Made by a program: the position numbers and the translations under genes. This document shows positions 1-9,067 of a DNA stretch of 38,172 bases, piece after piece (the stretch's first letter is position 1; every line of letters begins with the position of its first letter). Under the pieces are notes generated by a model. It saw only the letters and a program-made list of their open reading frames with translations, was not told where the DNA came from and ran no database searches. The DNA is taken from the NCBI GenBank assembly GCA_027293795.1, contig JAPYLE010000237.1:1-38172 (forward strand), given 5' to 3'. This stretch comes from Rickettsia endosymbiont of Ixodes persulcatus. GTDB lineage: Bacteria; Pseudomonadota; Alphaproteobacteria; Rickettsiales; Rickettsiaceae.

Positions 1-139
1 AAATTTATTAGGTTGTGATTTAGCAAAATGCTTTGAGATATCAATTTGATTCTTTGCTAAGATACTAACTGCAAACTTATTACTTTTTTGAAAACTGTTT
101 ATGCTAAAAGAGTTTTTATTAAGGCAAAATAATATTAAC
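1..139. repeat. Inverted duplicate, exact reverse complement of 1240-1378
   Basis: Read base by base: pos 1 (a) pairs with 1378 (t) and pos 139 (c) pairs with 1240 (g). Identity stops at 140. Confidence 0.93.
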
Positions 140-307
140 ACGGTAATTGACGAGGTAATAGCTGCAAATCCTGAATCTGTAAAGGGTTATAGAAGCGGTA
201 AGGATAAATTATTCGGTTTTTTTGTAGGGCAGGTAATGAAAAAAACCGACGGCAAGGCTAATCCGATACTTGTTAATCAGCTTTTAAAGGAGAAATTGGG
301 TTCTTGA
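140..307 (+). pseudogene. gatB: 3' end of gatB (Asp/Glu-tRNA amidotransferase subunit B), fused upstream to an inverted copy of flavin reductase sequence
   Basis: [53 protein letters not shown] matches the GatB C-terminal (YqeY-like) tail. The first 13 codons of the ORF (101-139) come from the inverted duplicate of 1240-1378. Confidence 0.75.
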
Positions 308-386
308 TGTTTTCTATACCAAATATCATACCGCGATCAAGTCGCGGTATGACACAGGACATGCTCAAACTTAAAACATTATTTTT

Positions 387-1112
387 ATGAAATTTCTGAA
401 AATATTTTTACTATCTTTCTTACTAGTTTCTTGTGAAAAAAAAGAAACGGAAAAAACTTTAATAGTCGGTACTGCCGCAGATAATCCTCCTTATGAATTC
501 ATCCAAGACGGAGAGATTGTCGGGATTGATATTGATATTATCAAAGCAATAAGCGAACGTTTAAATAAAAAAGTTATCATAAAAAACTTCGACTTTAACG
601 GTTTACTTGCAGCTTTGGTTAGCGAAAATATTGATGTTGCGGTAGCGGCGCTTTCCGTAACACCGGAGCGTGCCGAATATATAAGCTTTTCTGATAATTA
701 CGCTACTGCAAGATTCACCATAATATATAGAACAGGCGATAATATACAAGGTATCAAAGATCTAGAGAATAAAATGGTAGGGGTACAACTTGGCAGTGTT
801 TTAGAAAAAAAAGCACAAGATCTATCACAGACGATGAATATTAAAGTTCATTCTTTAGCAAATCATTTAATGTTAGTTGAAGAATTAAAAGCCAGAGTCA
901 TAGATGCTATTATCTCCGAAGAATTTCAGGGCGTAAAATTAAAAGAAAATAATTCAAATTTAGAAAGCAGTACTTTAGAAGAATTTTCATCCGATTTTGC
1001 TATAGGTATGTCTAAAAACTCAGGACTAATTAATGAAATTAATGAGGCAATCGATTCATTAAAAAAAGACGGAACCATTAACAAAATTATGAAAAAATGG
1101 CTGAGACAGTAA
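387..1112 (+). CDS. Amino-acid ABC transporter periplasmic substrate-binding lipoprotein
   Basis: Lipoprotein signal [19 protein letters not shown] family 3 pattern ([46 protein letters not shown]). Confidence 0.85.
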   Translation: MKFLKIFLLSFLLVSCEKKETEKTLIVGTAADNPPYEFIQDGEIVGIDIDIIKAISERLNKKVIIKNFDFNGLLAALVSENIDVAVAALSVTPERAEYISFSDNYATARFTIIYRTGDNIQGIKDLENKMVGVQLGSVLEKKAQDLSQTMNIKVHSLANHLMLVEELKARVIDAIISEEFQGVKLKENNSNLESSTLEEFSSDFAIGMSKNSGLINEINEAIDSLKKDGTINKIMKKWLRQ

Positions 1113-1579
1113 CAGAAAGTCAATTTAAAGATGCTATGAGCCGCTTCCCTCAGGGGGTGACTATTATAACAATAAATTGCAACAATGAACTTTTTGGCTT
1201 TACTGCTAGTTCTTTTACTTCCGTATCTTTAAGACCGCCGTTAATATTATTTTGCCTTAATAAAAACTCTTTTAGCATAAACAGTTTTCAAAAAAGTAAT
1301 AAGTTTGCAGTTAGTATCTTAGCAAAGAATCAAATTGATATCTCAAAGCATTTTGCTAAATCACAACCTAATAAATTTACAAAAATTGATTATAAGCTTG
1401 GTAATAAAACCGATTGTCCTTTAATAAATGGCGCAACTTGTCATATAGAATGTAATAAATATGCTTCTTATGATGCCGGTGATCATGTTATATTTATCGG
1501 TGAAGTAATAAATACCACTATTAAAAACAATCTAAAACCTCTATTATATTTTCATAAATCTTATACAAATTTACAATAA
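1097..1579 (+). CDS. Flavin reductase family protein (FMN-binding split barrel)
   Basis: [44 protein letters not shown] is typical of flavin reductase-like domains. Confidence 0.85.
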   Translation: MAETVTESQFKDAMSRFPQGVTIITINCNNELFGFTASSFTSVSLRPPLILFCLNKNSFSINSFQKSNKFAVSILAKNQIDISKHFAKSQPNKFTKIDYKLGNKTDCPLINGATCHIECNKYASYDAGDHVIFIGEVINTTIKNNLKPLLYFHKSYTNLQ

Positions 1580-1586
1580 AATAAAT

Positions 1587-2306
1587 ATGATAAATATCGG
1601 TCTTAGCGGTTCTACCGGTAAAATGGGGAGAACTATTGATGAAAGAATAGACGAATTTAAAAATTGCAAAATTTCGGCAAAATTTAGTAGTACTAATAGT
1701 CTGTATGATTTAGACAATTTTTGTAAAAATTCTGATGTGATCATCGATTTTTCTACCCCTGAAATATTAGAAAAATTACTTAATTATGCATTAAAACACA
1801 ATGCAAAATTAGTGATCGGAACGACAGGTCTTCAGCCTAAACATTTTAAGCTTTTAAAAAAAGCAGCTCAAACTTTACCTATTTTATATTCTGCAAATAT
1901 GAGTATAGGGGCTAATTTGCTCAGCTATTTAGCTAAAGAAGCAAAAAAGATATTTCATGTATACCGTGAATATTCCCACCACGAAGTGAGGAAATACCTA
2001 TTTCCTCTTTTTTTCTTGGTCTGTTACCGCGATTAAATATTATATCTAAACCTTTTTCGCTTGCAATTGTTTCAGCAAGCATAATAGCAGTACCTGAGGG
2101 TGAATCTTTTTTATTACGGTGATGTATTTCTAAAATTTCAACATCGTAATCATCTAATATCTTTTTTAGATGACAATGAAATAATCACTTTAAAACATGA
2201 AGCTCTGAATAAAAATTCTTTTGCCGACGGAGCAATTAAAGCTGCTATTTGGCTACAAGATAAACCTTCTGCTTTATATTCAATGCAAGATATTTATAAA
2301 ATTTAA
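1587..2306 (+). pseudogene. dapB: 4-hydroxy-tetrahydrodipicolinate reductase (DapB), interrupted by an internal inversion
   Basis: N-term ORF 1587-2036 ([17 protein letters not shown]...GTTGLQ) and C-term ORF 2100-2306 (...[33 protein letters not shown]) are in the same frame. The middle of the protein reads on the minus strand between 1950 and 2160. Confidence 0.92.
1955..2155 (-). other. dapB: Inverted internal segment of dapB between 12-bp inverted repeats 1943-1954 and 2156-2167
   Basis: Reverse complement translates [70 protein letters not shown] with no stops. Confidence 0.93.
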
Positions 2307-2375
2307 TTAATTATAGCTTGAAAAAACATCTTTAAAAGACTATATTTTATTATGTAAATACATAGTAGGTTACTT

Positions 2376-3086
2376 ATGATCGATTATACAAAAACTTTAA
2401 CTGCCACCTCAAAAAATAAAACTTTTGATGAAGGCTTAAGAAAATACATGCTTAAAGTATATAATTATATGGCTTTAGCACTTTTACTAACCGGCGTAGC
2501 AGCCGTAACAACTATATCAGTTGAGCCTATTTATAATCTAATGTTTCAAACCGGCTTCGGCACTATTATAATGTTTGCTCCGCTCGGTATTGCTTTATAT
2601 TTCTTTATGGGCTTCGGACGCATGAATCTGCAAACGGCACAGGTATTATTTTGGGTTTATGCCGCTTTAACCGGTATGTCGCTTGCATATTTAGCTCTTA
2701 TTTATACCGGTGCATCAATAGCGCGCACTTTCTTTATTTGTTCCTCTGTTTTTGGAGCAATGAGCTTATACGGTTATAGTACAAGTAGAGATTTGACATC
2801 TATGGGGTCATTTTTTGCAATGGGTCTTATAGGTCTTATAATCACCTCACTAGTTAACCTATTTCTAAAAAGTTCAGCTCTCTCTTTTGCTACTTCTCTT
2901 ATTGGGATAGTAGTATTTATGGGGTTAATTGCTTGGGATACTCAAAAGATTAAGTCTATGTATTACATGGCAGGAAACGATGAAGTAGGACAAAAGCTTT
3001 CTATTATGGCAGCCTTTACTTTATATTTAGATTTTATCAACCTTTTCCTATATTTAATGAGATTTTTAGGCAATAGAAGAGATTAA
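2376..3086 (+). CDS. Bax inhibitor-1/YccA family membrane protein
   Basis: 236 aa polytopic protein with MNLQTAQVLFWVYAALTGMSLAYL and C-terminal YLDFINLFLYLMRFLG typical of BI-1/YccA. Confidence 0.9.
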   Translation: MIDYTKTLTATSKNKTFDEGLRKYMLKVYNYMALALLLTGVAAVTTISVEPIYNLMFQTGFGTIIMFAPLGIALYFFMGFGRMNLQTAQVLFWVYAALTGMSLAYLALIYTGASIARTFFICSSVFGAMSLYGYSTSRDLTSMGSFFAMGLIGLIITSLVNLFLKSSALSFATSLIGIVVFMGLIAWDTQKIKSMYYMAGNDEVGQKLSIMAAFTLYLDFINLFLYLMRFLGNRRD

Positions 3087-3513
3087 AAAAATCTTTATAC
3101 TTTTCTATGTCTATACGGACAAATAATTTAACCTCGATGATCACCAATAGCGGATTATGTAATAATTCGCTATTTGCGTTTGGTGACTATTCTGCATTAA
3201 GTATAGTAGTATCTATCTATATATACTGCTAAATCTCTTATCATGAGAGTCCATAATCTGCATTCATACAGCAACATTATCTCCTGGCTTTTTTCTTCTT
3301 TCATAATTTGACATTGCATTCTCAAATTGCTCTGAACTAGCTCCAAGTAAATAATATTTATTTATTAATTATTGCAAATAATTTTTTAAAACTGTTTTGG
3401 ACATTGCCTAAAAAGAATTGCTTTGTATGATAGGCTTAAATGCTTCGATGCCATGATGATGTCTAGATTCGTAGCTTTAAGTGTTCTTGTCGCATGGATC
3501 AAAAAAACACTCT

Positions 3514-3636
3514 TATGTCATTCCCGCGGGAGCGGGAATCCAGTCATTAAAAAGTATAAACACACTAAATTTTTAAAATTAAAGGCTTACATAATTTCGC
3601 TTTTTTCTGGATTCCTGCTTACGCGGGAATGACATC
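3514..3636. repeat. Rickettsia palindromic-type element
   Basis: Arms tgtcattcccgcgggagcgggaatccag ... ctggattcctgcttacgcgggaatgaca. Confidence 0.75.
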
Positions 3637-3700
3637 GAATCGCTATACCTAGGCCATGCAATAATGCCAAGCCTGTAGCGAGATCCATAAATATTTGTTT

Positions 3701-3736
3701 TACTGGATACCGTGGAGGGGCCACGGTATGACATCG
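3701..3736. repeat. Short palindromic repeat / RPE fragment
   Basis: tactggataccgtggaggggccacggtatgacatcg; the same core recurs near 14685, 34631 and 37366. Confidence 0.6.
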
Positions 3737-3773
3737 GAGCGTTTTTCAAGAGCCTAGCAACAACTATAAATTC

Positions 3774-5582
3774 TTATTCTTTCTCTGCATTTTTTCTAGC
3801 AGACGGTGAGAGCATAATGCTTAGCTCTTTTAGAGCTTTATCTTCTACATAGCTTGGGGCGTTCATAAGTAAATCTTCCGCTTGTTGGTTTAAAGGAAAT
3901 GCAATTATTTCTCTTATATTTGTGGCTTCTGCAAGCAGCATAACAATTCGGTCAATTCCTGGAGCTATTCCGCCATGTGGTGGAGCACCAAACTTAAACG
4001 CTCTAATCATACCGCCAAATCTCTTATCAACTTCCTCCTCACTATAACCTGCTATGGAAAATGCTTTATACATAATTTCCAGCTTGTGGTTTCTAATAGC
4101 ACCGCTGGAAAGTTCAATACCGTTACAAACAATATCATACTGGTATGCGGTAAGCTCTAACAACTCTTCTGTTGTTTTAGCATTTTCTAAAGCATCTAAA
4201 CCGCCTTGCGGCATAGAAAACGGATTATGGCTAAAATCAATTTTACCTGTTTCTTCATTTAATTCATAGAATGGAAAATCAGTAATCCAGCAGAATTTAA
4301 AGCAATCTTTTTCAAGTAAATCAAGCTCATCGCTAAGTCTTATTCTAACCTTACCGGCAAGTTTGGCAGCTTTTTCTTTTTTATCGCTAGCAAAAAATAC
4401 GGCATCACCGTTACTTATATTGGCAGTAGCCTTTAGGCTCTCTAATTGCTGCGGGCTTAAGAATTTTGCTACCGGTCCTTTTGCTTTACCGCTTTCACTA
4501 AACTGGATATAACCAAGTCCTATTGCTCCTTCAGATATCGCAAACTCTATCATTTTATCGAAGAAACTACGAGGTTGTGCTGCTGCTTTAGGTGCAGGAA
4601 TTGCACGAACGACACTACCTTTTTTGATATTTTCTCTAAAAATTATAAAATCGGAATCTCTAAATATTTCCGTTACGTCAGCAATTATGATAGGGTTACG
4701 CAAATCAGGCTTATCAGAGCCGTATTTTAGCATAGATTCATTATATGGGATACGGATAAAAGGGGTCTCTGATACTTGCTTGTATGTAAATTTAGTGAAT
4801 AAATTATGCATCACAGACTCAATAGTACTAAATACGTCTTCCTGTGTAACAAAAGACATTTCTACGTCTAGCTGATAAAACTCACCAGGGGATCTATCGG
4901 CTCTTGCATCTTCATCCCGAAAACAAGGAGCAATTTGGAAATAACGATCAAACCCTGAAACCATTAAAAGCTGCTTGAATTGCTGAGGTGCTTGCGGTAG
5001 TGCATAAAACTTACCGGGATGGATTCTACTAGGCACTAAGAAATCCCTAGCTCCCTCAGGTGAGCTTGCCGTTAGGATCGGTGTTTGAAATTCAGTAAAA
5101 CCTCTTGCCGTCATCAAATGACGAATATGAGAAATAATTTGCGAGCGGAGTATTATATTATTATGTAATTTCTCACGTCTAAGATCTAAAAAGCGACGTT
5201 TAAGCCTCGAATCTTCTGGAGCGTCTTTTTCGGTATTAATAACAAAAGGTAGAGTATCTGCTGCTGATTCAACAATAAATTCTCCAGCTAATATTTCAAT
5301 ATGACCAGTCGTAAGCGTATCATTAATAGTATCCCCTGATCTTGCTACAACTTTACCAATAACCGTAATTACCGACTCATAACGCAAACGACTAGCCGCC
5401 TCCATAAGCTGGAGGTTTTGATCTGTAAACACGATTTGAGTTATACCGTAATGATCACGTAAATCTATGAAAACTAGATTACCGTGATCTCTTCTTCTAT
5501 GTACCCAACCTGACAATTTAACTTCTTTTCCTACATCGGATATTTGTAATTCGTTACAATTATGAGTTCTATATTGATGCAT
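3774..5582 (-). CDS. aspS: Aspartyl-tRNA synthetase
   Basis: 602 aa; class II aaRS motifs ([68 protein letters not shown]). Confidence 0.97.
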   Translation of the reverse strand: MHQYRTHNCNELQISDVGKEVKLSGWVHRRRDHGNLVFIDLRDHYGITQIVFTDQNLQLMEAASRLRYESVITVIGKVVARSGDTINDTLTTGHIEILAGEFIVESAADTLPFVINTEKDAPEDSRLKRRFLDLRREKLHNNIILRSQIISHIRHLMTARGFTEFQTPILTASSPEGARDFLVPSRIHPGKFYALPQAPQQFKQLLMVSGFDRYFQIAPCFRDEDARADRSPGEFYQLDVEMSFVTQEDVFSTIESVMHNLFTKFTYKQVSETPFIRIPYNESMLKYGSDKPDLRNPIIIADVTEIFRDSDFIIFRENIKKGSVVRAIPAPKAAAQPRSFFDKMIEFAISEGAIGLGYIQFSESGKAKGPVAKFLSPQQLESLKATANISNGDAVFFASDKKEKAAKLAGKVRIRLSDELDLLEKDCFKFCWITDFPFYELNEETGKIDFSHNPFSMPQGGLDALENAKTTEELLELTAYQYDIVCNGIELSSGAIRNHKLEIMYKAFSIAGYSEEEVDKRFGGMIRAFKFGAPPHGGIAPGIDRIVMLLAEATNIREIIAFPLNQQAEDLLMNAPSYVEDKALKELSIMLSPSARKNAEKE

Positions 5583-5661
5583 TTTTATTTTTTTATTATA
5601 CGGTTCCCCCCTATATTATTATACATAAAATTGTGGATTTTCGCAAATAAAAACTAAAAAT

Positions 5662-6093
5662 TTATCTTGATAATGTAGGAACATTCTTTTGTTTTGGCAA
5701 TGATTGGATATGATTCTGTTGTTGAGGTTTTACTTGATTTAACTCACCTTTAATCCATTCATATATTGCTTTCTTAGGGTTTTTAATTATCTCCGCAACA
5801 TTTTCTACTAAATTTATTATTCCTTTAATTAACGGTAATAACTCCTCTTTAATTTTATTTATAGGATTATTATTTACTTGTAATTTTTCTTGATTTTCGC
5901 TTGATAGATTACCAAATATCTTATTCATTCTTAACTGAAGATCATTGCGTTCAAGATCTTTTTCTCTAAAATGTGATTTAAGTGTTCTATCAACTTCTTT
6001 TTGTTCTTCCGGAGTTAAATTCTTATATTTATTAATAAGCTCATCCGCTTCCTTTCGTTGTTCCGGTGCAATATTTTCAGAAATATTTGGCAT
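5662..6093 (-). CDS. Hypothetical protein
   Basis: 143 aa ORF with plausible start and hydrophilic composition; no family recognised. Confidence 0.6.
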   Translation of the reverse strand: MPNISENIAPEQRKEADELINKYKNLTPEEQKEVDRTLKSHFREKDLERNDLQLRMNKIFGNLSSENQEKLQVNNNPINKIKEELLPLIKGIINLVENVAEIIKNPKKAIYEWIKGELNQVKPQQQNHIQSLPKQKNVPTLSR

Positions 6094-6178
6094 TTGTTTC
6101 TCTTAAAAAGTTAAAACATATTAATTTTGCACGTTATATATACTTTTTAACTTTATACAAGAAAAACTTTAATAGAAA

Positions 6179-6973
6179 TTAACCTTTAAACATAGTCTTA
6201 ATACCTAAAAAGCCTAAAAAATTTCGTAATTCTTGACGTGCAAGCACATGTGAGCTATTAAATCCTCTATCATATTTTGCAGTTTTTAGATCAAGTAATG
6301 TTAAACCTTGCAAAAATAATTCCCTATATATTACACGTTCGCTAAATCCCTCTGCGAGTTTAAAGTTAATTCTTTTAGCAAGTTTAGCTAATACATTTCC
6401 TACACGTCTTTTATTTAATGCATCAAGGTTACTTAAACGATTACGAAGTATTATCCAATCTATACTGACTCTATCACGACTAGCACGCTCCATTTTCTGT
6501 TCCCAAATCATTTGACTATAGATTGATGGGCTAATAATTTCGTCCTTGCTATCGATTTTTGCTATCACGTCTAAATCTAGAAAGCTATCATTAATCGGTG
6601 TAATAATCATATCGGCATAAGAATGAGCAAGCCTTGATAAAGGAGTATGGCTGCCTGGGGTATCAATCACTATATAATCGGCATCCTGATTATTTTTGAG
6701 TACCTGCTCAAAACTCTTTGCTTGCTCTTCTACTTCACTTTCCGATATATGAAAATGTTTCGGTACTAATACAGGTTTATCAGGATTTTGTTTATTATAT
6801 AAATCTCGATTTTTTAAATAATTTGTTAAAGAACTTTGACGTGAATCGGTATCTATACTTACTACCGAATAATTTTGATAAAGCAGAGCTATTATTAGAT
6901 GCATAGAACAGGTAGTTTTACCTGCTCCTCCTTTTTCATTACCTATAACAAAAATATAAGGTTTACTGTTCAT
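6179..6973 (-). CDS. ParA/MipZ-type P-loop ATPase (division plane positioning)
   Basis: IFVIGNEKGGAGKTTCSMHLIIALL deviant Walker A and DYIVIDTPGSHTPLSRLAHSYADMIITPINDSFLDLDVIAKID as in MipZ. The ORF is open to 6994, but an internal Met (MNSKPY) is the likelier start. Confidence 0.85.
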   Translation of the reverse strand: MNSKPYIFVIGNEKGGAGKTTCSMHLIIALLYQNYSVVSIDTDSRQSSLTNYLKNRDLYNKQNPDKPVLVPKHFHISESEVEEQAKSFEQVLKNNQDADYIVIDTPGSHTPLSRLAHSYADMIITPINDSFLDLDVIAKIDSKDEIISPSIYSQMIWEQKMERASRDRVSIDWIILRNRLSNLDALNKRRVGNVLAKLAKRINFKLAEGFSERVIYRELFLQGLTLLDLKTAKYDRGFNSSHVLARQELRNFLGFLGIKTMFKG

Positions 6974-6976
6974 AAT

Positions 6977-7130
6977 ATACTTCTTTTCTTTCAAAAGGAG
7001 TATGCAATAATCCTTTTGAAAGAAGTTTTAAATAATGGGTATTCAAGATGAAAAGCGGTCCCATCCCGAATACCCATTTAATTATGTTTTATTCTAACTA
7101 TTCTTCATTTATCAGGAGTATATATTCCGA
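6977..7130. repeat. Palindromic repeat family A, copy 1
   Basis: Shares tatacttctttt, gaa(g)aagttttaaataatg(g/a)gt, gatgaaaagc and cttcat-ttat-aggagtat with 22255-22385. Confidence 0.65.
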
Positions 7131-7170
7131 ATAAACGAAGAGTAAGTATACTACTATTAAATATAAAGTG

Positions 7171-7281
7171 GTATACGAAGATCAACTTCAAAAGAGCAAG
7201 GGGTTCACAAGACGAGGAATGGAGCGTATACTTAATACGTGTAGAACGACGTAGCCAATTTTTGAAGTTCATCGAGTATAT
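7171..7281. repeat. Imperfect palindromic element overlapping the 3' end of pepA
   Basis: Arms tatacgaagatcaacttcaaaa ... tttttgaagttcatcgagtata. Confidence 0.65.
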
Positions 7282-8774
7282 TCCTTGATGAATTTTTCAA
7301 GTAGTCTAACACCGTACCCCACTGCTCCCTTAGGACCAAGCGATGAAGCTTTATTACTATTTGCAACGCCTGCTATATCTAAATGAGCCCAATCTACTCC
7401 ATCTTTAATGAAACGTTTAATGAAATGTGCAGCCGTGCAGCTTCCGGCAGTTCCCGGTACGTTACCGATATTTGCCATGTCGGCTATGTCGGAGCTAATC
7501 ATTGCATCGTACTCATCATGAAGTGGCATTCTCCAAAGTTTTTCATTAACTTCTTCCCCCGCTTTTATTAATTTACTCGCTAACTCATCATTATTGGAAA
7601 AACAACCGGCATATGTACTACCAAGTGCTACGGTTATTGCTCCTGTTAGGGTTGCAACGTCAATCACACATTTAGGCTTAAATTTTTCTTGTGCATACCA
7701 CACAGCATCAGCAAGTACTAAACGCCCTTCTGCATCGGTATTTAAAACTTCTGCAGTTTGCCCTGACATGGTAGTTACCACGTCCCCTGGACGCTGTGCG
7801 TTACCGGACGGCATATTTTCTACAAGCCCTACAACACCGACTATATTTACAGGTAATTTTTGACCGGCAACTGCAATCATGCTACCCACAATTGCTGCAG
7901 AACCTCCCATATCGTATCTCATTAAATGCATATTACTTGACGGTTTTAAGGAAATACCGCCTGTATCAAAAATCACCCCCTTACCGACCAAAGCAATAGT
8001 AGGAGCATCTTTACTACCGCCTTTATATTCCATAACCACTAACTTTGACTCGTTTTGCGAACCTTGTCCCACACCAAGTAATGCTCCCATACCAAGATTT
8101 TTCATCTCACGTTCACCGATAACGTCAACATCTACTCCTAGCGGTTCAAGTATATCAACTATTCTTTCGGCATAGACTTGCGGAGTTTTAATATTTGACG
8201 GTTCATTACTTATATCTCTTGTAAAAAATACTGCCTCAGCAATTAATTTTTTGACTTCAAATAATTTTGCTGCTTCAGTATTATTATCGGTAAAAATTTC
8301 AATTGATTCTACTGCAAACTTTTCTGCTTCTTTTAAGGTAGTTCTATATTTATCAAATCTGTAAGAAGCAAGAAATGCACCGCTAACAACTAAAGACGCA
8401 AATGTTTGAGATGTAAATCTGCTTATTCTATTTATAATTTTTAAGCTGATAGTAGAAATTTTAGCACTAGTTGCATGCTGTAAGATTTTACCGCCTAACT
8501 CTTCGATTTTTGCTTCAGTTAACTTTTCTTCATCCCCAAGCCCTGCTATTATCAAATATTTAATCTCGCCTGATTTAATGACGGACGAAATAACCTTGAT
8601 CTGTCCATATTTACCGGTAAATTGTAATTTATCTGCAATAGTTTTAGAAATTAATCCATGATGTTGTTGATTAAGTGCTATTAAATTACTATCAAGTTTT
8701 AACTGTTCATCAATAAAAACTACTAAACCTTGATTGTTAAACGATTCTTCATTGGTTAAATTTACATTAAGCAT
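7269..8774 (-). CDS. pepA: Leucyl aminopeptidase (M17)
   Basis: 501 aa; VGKGVIFDTGGISLKPS and NTDAEGRLVLADA signature of cytosol aminopeptidases. Confidence 0.97.
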   Translation of the reverse strand: MLNVNLTNEESFNNQGLVVFIDEQLKLDSNLIALNQQHHGLISKTIADKLQFTGKYGQIKVISSVIKSGEIKYLIIAGLGDEEKLTEAKIEELGGKILQHATSAKISTISLKIINRISRFTSQTFASLVVSGAFLASYRFDKYRTTLKEAEKFAVESIEIFTDNNTEAAKLFEVKKLIAEAVFFTRDISNEPSNIKTPQVYAERIVDILEPLGVDVDVIGEREMKNLGMGALLGVGQGSQNESKLVVMEYKGGSKDAPTIALVGKGVIFDTGGISLKPSSNMHLMRYDMGGSAAIVGSMIAVAGQKLPVNIVGVVGLVENMPSGNAQRPGDVVTTMSGQTAEVLNTDAEGRLVLADAVWYAQEKFKPKCVIDVATLTGAITVALGSTYAGCFSNNDELASKLIKAGEEVNEKLWRMPLHDEYDAMISSDIADMANIGNVPGTAGSCTAAHFIKRFIKDGVDWAHLDIAGVANSNKASSLGPKGAVGYGVRLLEKFIKEYTR

Positions 8775-8800
8775 AACTATTCCTTATATTAACTTATTTA

Positions 8801-8935
8801 TACTCAAATGATTTCAAGAATTTAATTTTATTTTGAGAGATGAGCACCCACAGCCTATACTGAATAGGTGAGGATGCGAATCCTTGATAAAATGTAAAGA
8901 GCAATTCTTGAAAGCAGAAGAGTATGCTTAGCGAT
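8801..8935. repeat. Imperfect palindromic element upstream of pepA
   Basis: Arms tactcaaatgatttcaagaatt ... aattcttgaaagcagaagagta. Confidence 0.6.
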
Positions 8936-9067
8936 AATTCTATTTATCTTGATAAAACTTTGCAAGTATTATAATTGATTTAAAACAAAATCTTATTAGA
9001 TACTAGTTGACAAATGTTAACGTTTTTTATATTTTTGTTGACAAATTAGTTAAATTTAAGTAACCAT

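Noticed and set aside
3423-3632. 69-aa ORF MYDRLKCFDAMMM...
   Set aside because: Encoded by repeat DNA; the peptide reflects palindromic element sequence, not a gene.
3975-5390. Plus-strand ORFs (61-83 aa) opposite aspS
   Set aside because: Antisense shadows of a strongly supported aspS; no family resemblance.
7383-8175. Overlapping plus-strand ORFs opposite pepA
   Set aside because: Antisense frames of a clear CDS, low-complexity Ser/Pro-rich translations.
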